Positions 48,445 to 58,482 are shown, numbered from the stretch's first letter. The stretch: 64,000 bases of DNA from Hyphomicrobium sp. D-2 (GCF_029872155.1 NZ_JARXLA010000004.1:124001-188000); one strand, 5' to 3'. Numbers and translations are program-made. The notes: generated by a model not told the origin, from the sequence alone.

Positions 48445-49338
48445 ATGAATGGGCTGTTACAACGCGAAGCAACGCCATTGCCCGACGTTATTGCTGAGGA
48501 ACACACAGCCATGCGTAGCAAACGGAATTTTCTGCAAAGTGCATTTGTCTGCGTAGCTGTATTTTCAGCGGCGACGGCCAGCGCGGAGGTCGCCTCTGAC
48601 TGGGTCGATGGCCACTACTCGCGCACGCGTCTGATTGGCAGCGGCGGTTTGGTCGGTGTTGAGCTGGAACTGCCTGCGGGCTGGAAAACCTATTGGCGAT
48701 ATCCGGGCGAAGCAGGCGGCGTGGCGCCATCGTTTGACTGGTCGAAATCATCGAACCTTGAAAGTGCCGAGGTGCTTTATCCGGCTCCGCAGCGGATGTC
48801 AGACGCCGGTGGCGAGACCATTGGATACAAGGGCAGCGTCACGTTTCCGGTGCGGCTGAAGGCTGAGGATCCGGCCAAGCCCATCGATGTCCGGCTCGGG
48901 TTGGAATATGGCGTATGCAAGGACATCTGCATTCCCGCCGAAGCCGAACTTGCACTGTCATTGCCGGCGAACAGCGATGCTGAAACAAGCGAGCCGTTGA
49001 TTGCCGCGATGGCGCGCATTCCCGCAACGCCTGAGGCCCGGCGCGAGAATGATCCGCTCATCAAGCGGGTGACGCCGGAGCTGGGCGGCGATAAACCGCG
49101 CATCGTGATTGAAGCGCAAATTCCCGGCGGCACCGATGGCGTTGATGCGTTTGTGGATGCGCCGGGTGGGTTTTACGTTCCGTTGCCAAAGCAGTTGGCA
49201 GCCAGCCCCGATGGAAAGGTTACGTTTGAAGTCGACTTGTCCAAGGATGTCGACGTCGCCGATTTCAAGGGCAAGCCGCTGACCGCAACGGTGGTGTCCG
49301 GCAGCGGGCAATCTCAGATGACGTTTTCATTGGAATAG
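48445..49338 (+). CDS. Periplasmic protein with DsbD N-terminal-like domain
   Basis: Up to 297 residues; a start at 48511 (MRSKRNFLQ) gives 275 and a cleaner signal peptide ending TASAE. The mature part resembles the immunoglobulin-like N-terminal domain of thiol-disulfide reductase DsbD, with WKTYWRYPGEAGGVAPSFDW and the Cys pair in YGVCKDICIPAEA. Unlike DsbD there is no membrane or thioredoxin part. Related stand-alone proteins are linked to copper handling or redox work in the periplasm. It is divergent from yqgE and precedes the peroxiredoxin gene. The domain is clear; the partner is unknown. Confidence 0.85.
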   Translation: MNGLLQREATPLPDVIAEEHTAMRSKRNFLQSAFVCVAVFSAATASAEVASDWVDGHYSRTRLIGSGGLVGVELELPAGWKTYWRYPGEAGGVAPSFDWSKSSNLESAEVLYPAPQRMSDAGGETIGYKGSVTFPVRLKAEDPAKPIDVRLGLEYGVCKDICIPAEAELALSLPANSDAETSEPLIAAMARIPATPEARRENDPLIKRVTPELGGDKPRIVIEAQIPGGTDGVDAFVDAPGGFYVPLPKQLAASPDGKVTFEVDLSKDVDVADFKGKPLTATVVSGSGQSQMTFSLE

Positions 49339-49410
49339 AGCGTCCGGGCGGCGCATCGAAAAGCGCAAGCGCCGTGACGTGGTGCAACAAATCTAGGAGG
49401 AGACAAACCA

Positions 49411-49908
49411 ATGGCAATCAAAGTCGGCGACAAACTGCCGGATGCAAGCTTTGTGGTGATGACGAGCGACGGCCCCGCTGAGCGTTCAACCAGCGATGTG
49501 TTCGCTGGCAAGAAGGTGGCGCTGTTCGCCATCCCTGGCGCCTACACGCCGACGTGCCAGAACCAGCACGTGCCTGGCTTTGTCGATCGCGCCGAAGAAC
49601 TGGCGGGCAAAGGCATCGACACCATTGCCTGCACGGCGGTGAACGACGTGTTCGTGCTGTCCCACTTCGCCAAGGACACCGGGGCTGAAGGCAAGATCGT
49701 GATGCTGGCCGATGGCAACGGCGATTTCGCCAAGGCGATCGGGCTTGATCTTGATCTCACCAGTCGCGGTTTCGGTGTGCGTTCGTCGCGCTATGCGATG
49801 CTGGTGGAAGACGGTGTCGTGAAGGTGCTCAACGTCGAGGACATTCCTCCGCAGCATGACAAGTCGAGCGCGGCGACGCTGTGCTCCATGATCGATCGTT
49901 CGCTGTAA
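49411..49908 (+). CDS. Peroxiredoxin (Prx5 type)
   Basis: A 165-residue thiol peroxidase. The peroxidatic Cys49 lies in PGAYTPTCQNQHVPGF, the Prx5 hallmark, and a second Cys (about 74) lies in TIACTAVND. It reduces peroxides in the cytoplasm using glutaredoxin or thioredoxin. A very strong ribosome site (AGGAGGAG) suggests high expression. A hairpin terminator follows and separates it from the convergent rnhA. Confidence 0.95.
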   Translation: MAIKVGDKLPDASFVVMTSDGPAERSTSDVFAGKKVALFAIPGAYTPTCQNQHVPGFVDRAEELAGKGIDTIACTAVNDVFVLSHFAKDTGAEGKIVMLADGNGDFAKAIGLDLDLTSRGFGVRSSRYAMLVEDGVVKVLNVEDIPPQHDKSSAATLCSMIDRSL

Positions 49909-49936
49909 CGGCGCCAACGCACGACGACCTGCGAAC

Positions 49937-49971
49937 ATGCAAAAGGGAGCTCAATGCTCACCTTTTTTGTG
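49937..49971. terminator. Intrinsic terminator between peroxiredoxin and rnhA
   Basis: AAAAGG-GAGC pairs with GCTC-A-CCTTTT, followed by TTG. It serves the plus-strand peroxiredoxin gene and, by its A-run on the other side, possibly the minus-strand rnhA operon. Confidence 0.7.
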
Positions 49972-49996
49972 TTCCGGTGTGATCGGGCGGCGCGCA

Positions 49997-50464
49997 TCAC
50001 TCAGCGCGGCTGCGCTTGCCGGGTTTGAAATCTTCCATGCCGAGGCGTGCAAGTTCGTCAGCGCGCTCGTTCATCGGGTCTCCAGCATGGCCCTTGACCC
50101 AACGCCAATCAATTTCGTGAATGCGGCGCGCTTCATCCAGTCGCTGCCACAGATCGGCGTTCTTCACCGGCTTCTTGTCGGCGGTGCGCCAGCCGTTGCG
50201 CTTCCAGCCGTGTATCCAAGCGGTGATGCCGTTCTTCACGTATGCGCTGTCGGTGTGCAGTTCCACCTGGCTGGGACGCTTCAGCGCCTCCAACGAGGAA
50301 ATTGCCGCCATCAGCTCCATGCGGTTGTTGGTGGTCTCCGCTTCGCCGCCGAAGATTTCCTTGCTCGTTTCGCCGTAGGTGAGGATAGCGCCCCAGCCGC
50401 CGGGGCCGGGATTACCGGAGCACGCGCCGTCCGTGTAGATAACGACAGGCTTTGGATCGCTCAT
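49997..50464 (-). CDS. rnhA: Ribonuclease HI
   Basis: A 155-residue enzyme that cuts RNA in RNA-DNA hybrids. The acidic catalytic residues are all visible: Asp in [15 protein letters not shown], Glu in [10 protein letters not shown], Asp in LHTDSAYV and Asp in NERADELA, plus the His in VKGHAGDP. The length is normal. Its start overlaps the thrB stop by four bases, so it is the last gene of an ispH-thrB-rnhA operon. Confidence 0.97.
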   Translation of the reverse strand: MSDPKPVVIYTDGACSGNPGPGGWGAILTYGETSKEIFGGEAETTNNRMELMAAISSLEALKRPSQVELHTDSAYVKNGITAWIHGWKRNGWRTADKKPVKNADLWQRLDEARRIHEIDWRWVKGHAGDPMNERADELARLGMEDFKPGKRSRAE

Positions 50465-51435
50465 GGTGCGGTGTCTCCAAGCCCATATTCTGCGATCGAG
50501 CTGACGCCCTGATGGAAGCGCAGTTTGCGGACATACTCCAACGGGTTCTTCGGGCTCACAAGCGCGTCTTTCGGCGTGTTCAGCCAGTCATAGGCGCGCG
50601 TTAGCAGAAAGCGCGTTGCAGCACCGCGCGCCAGCGTCGGCATGGCGGCGCGCTCGGCGTCGGTGAGCGGGCGTACGCTTTCGTACCCACGCAGCAGGGC
50701 GCGCCCCTTGGTGATGTTGAAAGCGCCGTCCTTCTCAAAGCACCAGGCGTTAAGACACACGGCGATGTCGTAAGCCAGCGCATCATTGCAGGCGAAATAG
50801 AAGTCGATGAGGCCGCTCAGCTCATCGCCGATGAAGAACACGTTGTCGGGAAACAGGTCGGCGTGGATGACGCCTTCAGGCAGATCCTGCGGCCAGTTTG
50901 CTTCCAGATAATCGAGCTCGCCTTCAATCAGCGGCGCAAGATCCGGCACGATGCCGTTCGCATCCGGCGCGAACTTGTCATACAGCGGCCGCCATCCATT
51001 TAGCCCAAGTGCATTGGCGCGCCGGATCGCGAAGCCTTCGCCGCCGCGGTGCATTTCCGCCAGCGCACGACCGACATGCCCGCAGTGCGCCGCTGTTGGC
51101 TGGCGCACCCAGAAGCCTTCGAGGAATGTCACAAGCGCTGCGGGGCGGCCGGAAAGCTGGCTCAGGTTATGGCCGTCGGCATTGCGCACCGGCGTCGGGC
51201 AGGTGACGCCGTTCTCCGCCAGATGCTCCATCAGGCCGAGATAGAACGGCAGATCCGAAACCTCGACGCGCTTTTCGTAGATCGTCAGGATGAACGGGCC
51301 TTTCGAGGTGTGCACGATGTAATTCGTGTTCTCGACGCCCTCCGCGATGCCCTTGAAGGATAGCAGCTCGCCCAGGCCATAGCTGGCAATGAAGCTGGCC
51401 AGCTCTGCGTCGCTGACTTCCGTGTAAACAGCCAT
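50461..51435 (-). CDS. thrB: Homoserine kinase (APH-like ThrB)
   Basis: A 324-residue kinase of the aminoglycoside-phosphotransferase fold used for threonine synthesis in alphaproteobacteria; it makes O-phosphohomoserine for ThrC. Motifs include [25 protein letters not shown] (ATP lysine region), [13 protein letters not shown] (catalytic loop with HxDxxxxN) and [11 protein letters not shown] (metal-binding Asp). It starts with [16 protein letters not shown]. It follows ispH by 29 bases and overlaps rnhA. Confidence 0.96.
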   Translation of the reverse strand: MAVYTEVSDAELASFIASYGLGELLSFKGIAEGVENTNYIVHTSKGPFILTIYEKRVEVSDLPFYLGLMEHLAENGVTCPTPVRNADGHNLSQLSGRPAALVTFLEGFWVRQPTAAHCGHVGRALAEMHRGGEGFAIRRANALGLNGWRPLYDKFAPDANGIVPDLAPLIEGELDYLEANWPQDLPEGVIHADLFPDNVFFIGDELSGLIDFYFACNDALAYDIAVCLNAWCFEKDGAFNITKGRALLRGYESVRPLTDAERAAMPTLARGAATRFLLTRAYDWLNTPKDALVSPKNPLEYVRKLRFHQGVSSIAEYGLGDTAP

Positions 51436-51464
51436 TTTTATCTTTCGAAGATCGGTGGCGAAGA

Positions 51465-52472
51465 TCAGGTGGCAGCGGGCGCCGGGCGCAATTCACGCGG
51501 TACGTTGAAGGCGATGTTCTCGACCGCTGTGGTCACGGTTTCGACGGTGACATCGTACCGGGAGCGGAACGCATCGACGACTTCCTCGACGAGTTGCTCG
51601 GGCGCTGAAGCACCGGCAGTTATACCGATCGCCGACAAAGCTTCCAGCTTTGCCCATGGGATATCCGCTGCGCGTTCGATCAGAAACGCCGATTGGCAGC
51701 CCGCACGCTCGGCCACTTCCACCAGCCGCAGCGAGATGGAGCTCTTGGGACTGCCGACCACCAGCAGGCTGTCGATCTTGTGTGCGATGGACTTCACCGC
51801 CGCCTGGCGGTTGGTGGTGGCATAGCAGATGTCTTCCTTGGCCGGGGCTGCAATGGCGGGAAAACGGCGGCGCAGCACAGCGGCGATGGCGGCGGTGTCG
51901 TCGACCGAGAGCGTGGTCTGGGTCACGAATGCCAGCTTGGTCTCATCGCGCGGCTGGAAGGCTTCAGCATCTTCGGTGGTTTCGATCAGTGTCACCGCTC
52001 CCGGCGGGAGCTGCCCCATCGTGCCTACAACCTCGGGATGGCCAGCGTGACCGATGAGCAGAATCTGCAAACCGTCAGCGTGTAGGCGCGCGGCTTCGAT
52101 GTGAACCTTGAACACCAGCGGGCAGGTGGCATCGAGCACGAACATGTTGCGCGACTTGGCTGCGGCGGGCACCGACTTGGCCACCCCGTGTGCTGAAAAG
52201 ATCACGGGTTGATCGGTCTCTGGAATGTCGGTCAGCTCTTCCACAAAAACGGCGCCTTTGGCCCGCAGGGAATCGACGACAAATCGGTTGTGTACGATCT
52301 CGTGACGAACGTAGACGGGCGCGCCGTATTTGGCCAAAGCCAATTCTACGATTTGAATGGCCCTGTCGACGCCGGCGCAAAAGCCGCGCGGGGCCGCCAG
52401 ATAGACAGTCAAGGGCGGTCGCTGATCCAGCGGCTGGGACGGGGGCGCTGACGATGGTGATGCGGCAGACAT
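51465..52472 (-). CDS. ispH: 4-hydroxy-3-methylbut-2-enyl diphosphate reductase
   Basis: A 335-residue iron-sulfur enzyme, the last step of the MEP isoprenoid pathway, making IPP and DMAPP. The three cluster Cys are visible: Cys32 in [12 protein letters not shown], Cys117 in [11 protein letters not shown] and Cys216 in [10 protein letters not shown]. Substrate His are in HEIVHN and IGHAGHPE. A 20-residue Pro/Ser N-terminal extension precedes the domain. It is the first gene of the ispH-thrB-rnhA operon and is divergent from a lipoprotein gene. Confidence 0.96.
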   Translation of the reverse strand: MSAASPSSAPPSQPLDQRPPLTVYLAAPRGFCAGVDRAIQIVELALAKYGAPVYVRHEIVHNRFVVDSLRAKGAVFVEELTDIPETDQPVIFSAHGVAKSVPAAAKSRNMFVLDATCPLVFKVHIEAARLHADGLQILLIGHAGHPEVVGTMGQLPPGAVTLIETTEDAEAFQPRDETKLAFVTQTTLSVDDTAAIAAVLRRRFPAIAAPAKEDICYATTNRQAAVKSIAHKIDSLLVVGSPKSSISLRLVEVAERAGCQSAFLIERAADIPWAKLEALSAIGITAGASAPEQLVEEVVDAFRSRYDVTVETVTTAVENIAFNVPRELRPAPAAT

Positions 52473-52638
52473 TGCTTTCTCTGTCTATCCCGAAGCAACT
52501 TGGCGCAATGCGCTTGGTCCGGTTCGGTTAGGGGTGGTAGTATTGGTAGACAATAATACAGGAAGCCTCCACCGCTGGCCTAGGGCTTTGGCCCACTGCG
52601 GATCTGAAGGGGCCAACAATGGGTCAATCCGGGGCACG

Positions 52639-53295
52639 ATGAGGCTAGCCGTATTTAACGCTGCGCGCACGGGGGTGTGTGCGTCTCTGCTGGCACTCGG
52701 TGCTATGTCGCTGGCTGGGTGCGGCATATCTTCCATCACGTCCGGACTTGGTGGCGGCATGTTCGGCGGCGGTTCTTCCTCGCAGACGACCGGCGCCACC
52801 GGTGTAAGCGAAGAACAGCTACTTTCCGCCGCCAAATCCGATGGCGGCAGCGGCTCTGCCGTAGGAGAGGTTGCGCACGGTTGTCCGCGTCTGAGCATAT
52901 CGCCCCACGGCGGGCACCTGACCATCTACGAGGACGGCCGCGCCGGTGATGGCCTTGCGATCATGCACCGCGGTGAAATCACCAAGACCGCACGTGAATG
53001 CCACATCGAGCCCGGTCGGGTAACGGTGCGCTACGGTTTCTCCGGCCGTGTGCTGCTCGGCCCGCGCGGCCATGCCGGCAACGTGCGTCTGCCGATCAAC
53101 GTCGTCGTGACCGACGCCAAGCGCGCGCGCATCAGCGGCGATCCCGTTAGCGTCGATGCGAGCGTCGCGGTCGACAATCCGATCGGCTATTTCTCGACAG
53201 TGCGCTCGGTCACTTTCGATATTCCGGAAGGCACGCGCCCGGGCGAATATGAAGTGTTCGTCGGCTTCGACCAGAACGCCCAGGGCGCGGGCTAA
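52639..53295 (+). CDS. Putative lipoprotein, unknown function
   Basis: A 218-residue protein from the ATG at 52639. The signal peptide ends in a clear lipobox, LAGC, so it is probably lipid-anchored. A Gly/Ser-rich stretch (about 30-60) follows, then a compact beta-rich domain (about 75-215) with CPRLSISPHGGHLTIYEDG, then GRVTVRYGFSGRVLLGPRGHAGNVRLPINVVV and FDIPEGTRPGEYEVFVGFD. I recall similar conserved hypotheticals in Hyphomicrobiales, but no function. An in-frame extension to 52534 lacks signal character. Confidence 0.82.
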   Translation: MRLAVFNAARTGVCASLLALGAMSLAGCGISSITSGLGGGMFGGGSSSQTTGATGVSEEQLLSAAKSDGGSGSAVGEVAHGCPRLSISPHGGHLTIYEDGRAGDGLAIMHRGEITKTARECHIEPGRVTVRYGFSGRVLLGPRGHAGNVRLPINVVVTDAKRARISGDPVSVDASVAVDNPIGYFSTVRSVTFDIPEGTRPGEYEVFVGFDQNAQGAG

Positions 53296-53828
53296 TAGCG
53301 CATTTGCAGAACCTGGGCCGCTAAGGCTGCGCATGCCCTTATGCAGCGCAGCTATGCGCAGGGCGGCCTGATGTCCCGGAGCATCACGCGTTGGCGCTGA
53401 GCTCCCGACTGGAAAAGGAGCGCTTCAGCCATATCGCAAGATGCGCACTGAGCCTTCGCTGTTTGCTCTGAAAGCCGCATCCCGCTTGTGTGTGGTGAGT
53501 CAAAAACGGCAGCCTGCGTTGGCAGCGCCGATGTTCTCAGATTTTTGGGCGGCATCCGTCCAAGGACAGCGATGGCTTTTCTCTGCTGACAGTCACCGCC
53601 GATGGTCGTCGAAGAGCGGAGCATAACGCCCTTCACGCTATGTGATCAGGTTAGCTGGTGCCGGTGTCGTCGCCCTCGAAGGTCTGCCAGCGCCCCAAGC
53701 TTTCCTTGAAGGCTTCCCTGCCCGCTGGGCGCACACTGATGCGCGTTCCACTCAACTTGGAAGCGGGCATGGCAGCGAGACCGACCGACTCTTGTGTGAG
53801 GCCGCTTCTACGAACGAAACGCAAAACA
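53296..53828. other. Convergent intergenic region before the ATP synthase operon terminator
   Basis: About 530 bases between the plus-strand lipoprotein gene and the end of the minus-strand atp operon. Several short frames exist on both strands, but none has a ribosome site or recognisable protein pattern. I see nothing else. Confidence 0.4.
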
Positions 53829-53861
53829 AAAACGCCCCGGACGGTGAGGTCCGAGGCGTTT
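53829..53861 (-). terminator. Intrinsic terminator of the F0 ATP synthase operon
   Basis: Stem AAACGCC-CCGGAC with GTCCG-AGGCGTTT. Read on the minus strand it is followed by TTTTTGTTTTG. It lies about 50 bases after the atpF stop. Confidence 0.88.
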
Positions 53862-53911
53862 GAATTTGTGTAGCGACTGTACGGATGAACGGGGTGAACC
53901 CTCATCAACCG

Positions 53912-54409
53912 TTAGTTCAGCTTGCCACCCAGATCCTTGATCCCTGCTTCGATCAGGCCGGATGCGGTGGTTGCCGCAGAGGCTTTCGATTTCAGGATTT
54001 TCTCAGCGGCTGAAATAGCGTTTTCAACCGCGGACGAGCGCACATCGGCGATAGCCTGAGCTTCCGCCCGGGCGATCTTCTCTTCGGCAGACTTGGTGCG
54101 ACGTTCAACCGATTCGGTCAGAGCCTCACGGGTTTGCGCCGTCAGCGCCTCCGCTTCACGCTTGGCCTGCTCGAGGATTTCCTTGGCCTCGTTCTCGGCT
54201 TCGCGGCTCTTGCGCTGATAGTCGGCCAGCAACGCCTGTGCTTCGTCACGCAGGCGGCGGGCTTCGTCCAGCTCGTTCCGAATAGCATCGGCGCGCTGGT
54301 CCAGCGTTTTCCCGATGATGGCCGGGACCTTGTAGTACAGCACCAGAGCGATGAACCCGAAGAACGAGATCATCACCCAGAAGGTCGGATCGGCTAAATC
54401 GAAATGCAT
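53912..54409 (-). CDS. atpF: F0F1 ATP synthase subunit b
   Basis: A 165-residue stator subunit from MHFDLADPTF. It has one N-terminal membrane helix (about 7-28) and a long charged coiled coil (about 35-150, KSREAENEAKEILEQAKRE). It links F0 to F1. A start four codons earlier (54421) is possible. It is the last gene of the minus-strand atpI-atpB-atpE-atpF'-atpF operon and partners the divergent b' subunit encoded just upstream. Confidence 0.94.
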   Translation of the reverse strand: MHFDLADPTFWVMISFFGFIALVLYYKVPAIIGKTLDQRADAIRNELDEARRLRDEAQALLADYQRKSREAENEAKEILEQAKREAEALTAQTREALTESVERRTKSAEEKIARAEAQAIADVRSSAVENAISAAEKILKSKASAATTASGLIEAGIKDLGGKLN

Positions 54410-54429
54410 CGGCGTCCTCACTAGGCTGC

Positions 54430-54969
54430 TTACTGCAGCGCGTTCTTGACCTCGGCGGGGCTTACGTCCTCGCCGAGAAGCTTGCCGACGACTGCGGTCG
54501 CGGTTTCAGCGGCGATATCATCGACGCTGGCCAATGCCTTGGATTTGGTGGCGGCGATGCGCGCCTCCGCTTCCGAGATCTCGGCAGCCAGTTCGCTCTC
54601 GACCCGGTTCCGCTCGGCTTCGGTGTCGGCCGCGAGACGATCGCGGACGTCCTTGGCCATCGAAGAAGCCTTCTGACGGGCATCGGCCAGCGCCTTTTCA
54701 TAGGCGGCAAGCGCGCTGTCCGTCTCGCCCTTGAAGCGTTCGGCTGCGTCGAGATCACGTTGAACGCGATCACGACGCTCCTCAAGCACTTCACCGATGC
54801 GCGGCAGCGTTGAGCGCGACAGGATCAGGTAAAGGATGACGAAGCTGACCGCGAGCCAGAAAAGCTGCGGGGCAAAGTTCGCCGGGTTGAGCTGTGGCAA
54901 CCCGCTTGACCCCTCCCCGTGCGCAGCCGCTGCGGCGGCTACGACGAGAGCTGAGACAGCTGCGATCAT
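54430..54969 (-). CDS. atpG: F0F1 ATP synthase subunit b'
   Basis: A 179-residue second stator subunit, as usual in photosynthetic and many other alphaproteobacteria (b and b' heterodimer; also written atpF'). The N-terminus is Ala-rich and hydrophobic. A membrane helix follows (about 34-54, PQLFWLAVSFVILYLILSR), then a coiled coil (RVQRDLDAAERFKGETDSAL). It lies between atpE and atpF with short gaps. The symbol atpG is used for b' in several genomes but clashes with subunit gamma in others. Confidence 0.93.
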   Translation of the reverse strand: MIAAVSALVVAAAAAAHGEGSSGLPQLNPANFAPQLFWLAVSFVILYLILSRSTLPRIGEVLEERRDRVQRDLDAAERFKGETDSALAAYEKALADARQKASSMAKDVRDRLAADTEAERNRVESELAAEISEAEARIAATKSKALASVDDIAAETATAVVGKLLGEDVSPAEVKNALQ

Positions 54970-55004
54970 GCTATCCTCCTAAGCGCGTGTTGGTCCGTTG
55001 CCGA

Positions 55005-55229
55005 TTAGGCGAACAGGATCATCAGCGCGATCAGCAGGCCGAACAGGCCGGTCGCTTCGCAGAGAGCGAAGCCGATCAGCAGGTTGGTGAACTGACCGGG
55101 AGCGGCGGACGGATTGCGCAGAGCGCCAGAGAGGTAGTTGGCAAAGATGTTGCCGATGCCGATACCAGCGCCGATGAGCGCGAAGCAGGCGAGGCCGGCA
55201 CCGATGAACTTAGCTGCCTGAGGATCCAT
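55005..55229 (-). CDS. atpE: F0F1 ATP synthase subunit c
   Basis: A 74-residue proteolipid of two membrane helices that forms the rotor ring. The polar loop ALRNPSA and the proton-binding Glu58 in [12 protein letters not shown] are present. The start at 55229 ([10 protein letters not shown]) is chosen because TATGGAGAC lies at ribosome-site distance; the ATG five codons earlier has no such site. The glycine pattern GAGIGIG of helix 1 suits a proton (not sodium) ring. Confidence 0.97.
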   Translation of the reverse strand: MDPQAAKFIGAGLACFALIGAGIGIGNIFANYLSGALRNPSAAPGQFTNLLIGFALCEATGLFGLLIALMILFA

Positions 55230-55315
55230 GGTCGTAGTCTCCATAAGGGTTTTTTGCTGGGATCAGGTACGATGAAGTCCGGCCCGGGCGTACCCGTTGA
55301 CCGGACTTCATAGCG

Positions 55316-56035
55316 TCAGTGTTCGTGCATGTTCACTGCGTCGTTGAGATAGATGCAGGTCAGCACGGTGAAGATGAATGCCTGAAGGAAGGCGACAACA
55401 ATTTCAAAGCCGGTGAAGCCAACCAGGAACACCAGTGGTGCCCAGCCGCCGAGCAGCCCCATGCCGACGACGAAGCCGGCAAAAACTTTGAACATCGCGT
55501 GGCCAGCCATCATGTTGGCGAACAGACGCACAGAATGGCTGATCGGGCGGATGAGATAGGAGATAACCTCAATGATGACGATCACCGGCAGCAGCCAGAA
55601 CGGCACACCTGAGGGAACGAACAGCTTGAGGAATTTTGGACCGTGATTGGCGAACCCGATAGCGGTAACGCCGATCCAGACCATCGCAGCGAGAGCGAAG
55701 GTTACAATGATGTGGCTGGTTACCGTGAACGAGTAGGGCAGCATGCCCAGCAGGTTCAGCGCCAACACGAACATGAAGATCGTGAAGACCCACGGGAAAT
55801 ACTTCATGCCCTTTTCGCCAACGAGATCCTTGATCATGTTGGCTATGAATTCATAGCTGAGTTCGGCGATCGACTGTAGCCGACCTGGCACGAGAGCCCG
55901 GCGATTCATGGCGAAAAGATAGAAGAGCGGGATCAGCACCACTGCCAGAACCATGAACAGCGACGCGTTAGTGAACGATATATCCCATCCGAACAGTTCC
56001 AGCGGAATGATCCGCTTGATTTCGAACTGCTCCAT
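55316..56035 (-). CDS. atpB: F0F1 ATP synthase subunit a
   Basis: A 239-residue membrane subunit forming the proton half-channels. It has five or six helices. The essential Arg lies in ISHSVRLFANMMAGHAMF, and GFTGFEIVVAFLQAFIFTVLTCIYLNDAVNMH ends the protein. The start at 56035 (MEQFEIKRIIP) is the family N-terminus; the in-frame extension to 56212 is basic, unlike AtpB, and overlaps atpI. It lies 32 bases after atpI. Confidence 0.96.
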   Translation of the reverse strand: MEQFEIKRIIPLELFGWDISFTNASLFMVLAVVLIPLFYLFAMNRRALVPGRLQSIAELSYEFIANMIKDLVGEKGMKYFPWVFTIFMFVLALNLLGMLPYSFTVTSHIIVTFALAAMVWIGVTAIGFANHGPKFLKLFVPSGVPFWLLPVIVIIEVISYLIRPISHSVRLFANMMAGHAMFKVFAGFVVGMGLLGGWAPLVFLVGFTGFEIVVAFLQAFIFTVLTCIYLNDAVNMHEH

Positions 56036-56067
56036 AGGACCATGTCCGGCTGCCACGGTCGAATCCC

Positions 56068-56478
56068 CTACCTGTCGTCTTCGTCGTCGTCCGGTACGGA
56101 CGGCGATGCAAGCTGCGACGCTTGCTGTTTTGCCTGTTCCTGCCGTGCAACCCGGATCAAATTCGAAAGTCCTGCGGCAAAGCCGAGGATTACGAACAGA
56201 ACCATGAACCACGGCCGCGTATTGAGTTGGCCGTCAATTGCCCACCCGATAAACCCACCGACGCCTACACCAGCAACCAGCTCCGCGGCAAACCTAAAAG
56301 CCTTGGCGAAAGCTTCGCCCCGGGCCTTGTTGGTATCCGCACGGCTTACTGTGGATCGGCGGGTCTGGACATCATCCAGTCGCTTCCCGATAGCAGCCGA
56401 GCGCTGGCGAAACGCCTCGCGTTCCTCAGGGCTGATTTCGCCTTGTCCCGGGGGTAGGTCTTTCCCTTCAGAGGACAT
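56068..56478 (-). CDS. atpI: ATP synthase protein I (AtpI/AtpZ family)
   Basis: A 136-residue accessory membrane protein at the head of the F0 operon. A charged N-terminus (PPGQGEISPEEREAFRQRSAAIGKRLDDVQ) precedes two helices (about 65-85, AAELVAGVGVGGFIGWAID, and about 92-112). The family helps assemble the c ring or supply Mg. The C-terminal tail is rich in Gln, Ala and Asp. It is followed by atpB. Confidence 0.9.
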   Translation of the reverse strand: MSSEGKDLPPGQGEISPEEREAFRQRSAAIGKRLDDVQTRRSTVSRADTNKARGEAFAKAFRFAAELVAGVGVGGFIGWAIDGQLNTRPWFMVLFVILGFAAGLSNLIRVARQEQAKQQASQLASPSVPDDDEDDR

Positions 56479-56639
56479 GGTTTCACCGGCCCGATTGTGT
56501 TTCTGAGGCGTCCCAAACGGCAGGTCTTATCAACGGCGCGCACCATAGTGACGCCCCCTAGGGGTGTCAAGAAAACGCGGCCAAGCTTTGCGGGGCGTTT
56601 GGGTACGGCGAAACCGCGCAGCCAGCATAGGATTTGGCA

Positions 56640-57278
56640 CTAGCCGGCTCCACGCTTGCGCAGCAGGAAAACTGCCTTTTCGCCCAACAGGTTCTGCAGC
56701 GAGATCGACTTGCGAATCGGCAGGCGCTGACCGGAGGTGTTGAAGGCCACGGCCTGCTCGACCTCGGCATCGATCAGGGCAACCAGATCGACGAAATCCT
56801 TAATTGTGCACAGGTGTGCATCCGCTGTCGTGTACCAGGGCTCCGGCAGGTTGCGCGTTCGCGGCATGCGGCCGGTGAGCAGTAGCTCCGTTCGGATGCG
56901 CCAATGGCCGAAATTCGGGAACGACACGATGGCGCGATGGCCGATCCGCAGCAGATTCTCCAGCACGGTCTTGGGCTGGCGGGTGGCCTGGATGGTGAGG
57001 CTGAGGATAGCATAGTCGAACGCCTGATCCGGATAATCGGCAAGATCCCGGTCGGCGTCGCCCTGGATGACCGACAGCCCCCGCATCACGCAGGCATTCA
57101 CCTTCTCGCGCGAGAGCTCGACGCCGCGACCGTCAGTGTTCTTGGTTTCAGCCAGCAACTGCAGCAGTGCGCCGTCACCGCAGCCGACGTCCAGCACGCG
57201 TGAGCCGGGCTCTACCATTTCGGCGATGAGCTGATGATCGACGCGCGACGTTCCCGGATATTGTAAGGCTTTTTGCAT
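56640..57278 (-). CDS. metW: Methionine biosynthesis protein MetW
   Basis: A 212-residue SAM-dependent methyltransferase-fold protein. Motif I is VLDVGCGDGALLQLL (about 33-47), and DYAILSLTIQATRQP and FPNFGHWRIRTELLLTGRMP are MetW hallmarks. MetW acts with MetX in homoserine acylation in proteobacteria that lack MetA-type enzymes. It starts four bases after metX on the same strand. The length is normal. Confidence 0.96.
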   Translation of the reverse strand: MQKALQYPGTSRVDHQLIAEMVEPGSRVLDVGCGDGALLQLLAETKNTDGRGVELSREKVNACVMRGLSVIQGDADRDLADYPDQAFDYAILSLTIQATRQPKTVLENLLRIGHRAIVSFPNFGHWRIRTELLLTGRMPRTRNLPEPWYTTADAHLCTIKDFVDLVALIDAEVEQAVAFNTSGQRLPIRKSISLQNLLGEKAVFLLRKRGAG

Positions 57279-57282
57279 CGCG

Positions 57283-58482
57283 TCAGACCTTCAGACCGCG
57301 CTTCACGCCCGCTGAGCTCAGGAAGCCGTGGATGGTGGCGAAGAACTCGGGCTCTTTCAGCAGAAAGGCGTCGTGGCCCTTGTCGCTGTCGATTTCGACG
57401 AAGGAAACATTGGCGGCAACCGCATTCAGCGCATGCACGATGGCGCGGCTTTCGCGTGTTGGGTAGAGCCAGTCGGATGTGAAAGAAACCACGCAGAATC
57501 GCGTTTTTGTGCCGCGAAACGCATTCGCCAGCACATCGCCGCGGCTTGCGCCGAGATCGAAATAGTCCATCGCCCGCGTGATGTAGAGATAGCTGTTGGC
57601 ATCGAAGCGGTCGACGAACGTCGAGCCCTGATGGCGCAGATAGCTCTCCACCTGGAAGTCGGCGTTGAACGAAAACGTCAGCTGCGAGCGGTTTTGCAGG
57701 TTGCGGCCGAATTTGTGGTGCAGCGCATCTTCCGACAGATAGGTGATATGCGCGGCCATGCGCGCCACAGAAAGCCCGTTGCGCGGCACCTTGCCGTGGG
57801 AATGATAGTCACCTCCGCACCAGTCCGGGTCAGCCATCACTGCCTGGCGGCCGACCTCATGGAAGGCGATGTTCTGCGATGAGTGCCGCGGCGCGGTTGC
57901 GATCGGCACGGCCGAGAACACGCGCTCCGAATGGCTCGCGGCCCATTCCAGCACCTGCATGCCGCCCATTGATCCGCCAACGACGCTGAACAGCTGGTCG
58001 ATGCCGAAGTGATCGATCAGGCGCACCTGCGCATTCACCATGTCGCCGATGGTGATGACCGGGAAATTCAGCCCATAGGGCTTGCCGGTGGCGGGATCGA
58101 TCGAGGCTGGGCCAGTTGAGCCCATACAACCGCCGAGAATGTTGGAGCAGATGACGAAGTAGCGGTTGGTATCAACCGGCTTGCCTGGTCCGACCAGTGT
58201 CGACCACCAGCCCGGCTTTTTTGTCACCGGATGCTCCGAGGCGACGTACTGATCGCCTGTCAGCGCATGGCAAACCAGAATGGCGTTGGATTTGTCAGCG
58301 TTGAGTTCGCCATAGGTCTCATAGGCGATGGAGATCGGCGCCAGCAACTGATCGCATGCCAGCCGCAGCGGCTGATCCTGTGGCAGACGCAGCACCTTGC
58401 TGGACGGGTTGTTTGCCTCGGTCAGCCGTTGGCAAGACCCGCTACCGGTGTCGGTATTCGCAAAATTCGGGGGCACCGACAT
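57283..58482 (-). CDS. metX: Homoserine O-acetyltransferase
   Basis: A 399-residue alpha/beta-fold enzyme, the first committed step of methionine synthesis from homoserine. The nucleophile Ser is in [13 protein letters not shown], the acid Asp in FTSDWLYP and the His in [20 protein letters not shown] and GGCMGSTGP are also typical. I place the start at 58482 (MSVPPNF), which has GGAGTG upstream. The ATG at 58521 follows directly on the T-run of a terminator hairpin and is unlikely. A SAM-II riboswitch precedes the gene, and metW follows. Confidence 0.96.
   Translation of the reverse strand: MSVPPNFANTDTGSGSCQRLTEANNPSSKVLRLPQDQPLRLACDQLLAPISIAYETYGELNADKSNAILVCHALTGDQYVASEHPVTKKPGWWSTLVGPGKPVDTNRYFVICSNILGGCMGSTGPASIDPATGKPYGLNFPVITIGDMVNAQVRLIDHFGIDQLFSVVGGSMGGMQVLEWAASHSERVFSAVPIATAPRHSSQNIAFHEVGRQAVMADPDWCGGDYHSHGKVPRNGLSVARMAAHITYLSEDALHHKFGRNLQNRSQLTFSFNADFQVESYLRHQGSTFVDRFDANSYLYITRAMDYFDLGASRGDVLANAFRGTKTRFCVVSFTSDWLYPTRESRAIVHALNAVAANVSFVEIDSDKGHDAFLLKEPEFFATIHGFLSSAGVKRGLKV

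Noticed and set aside
53352-53636. Minus-strand frame (94 codons) between the lipoprotein gene and the atp operon
   Set aside because: No ribosome site, no hydrophobic or domain pattern, and an odd residue mix. Treated as chance.
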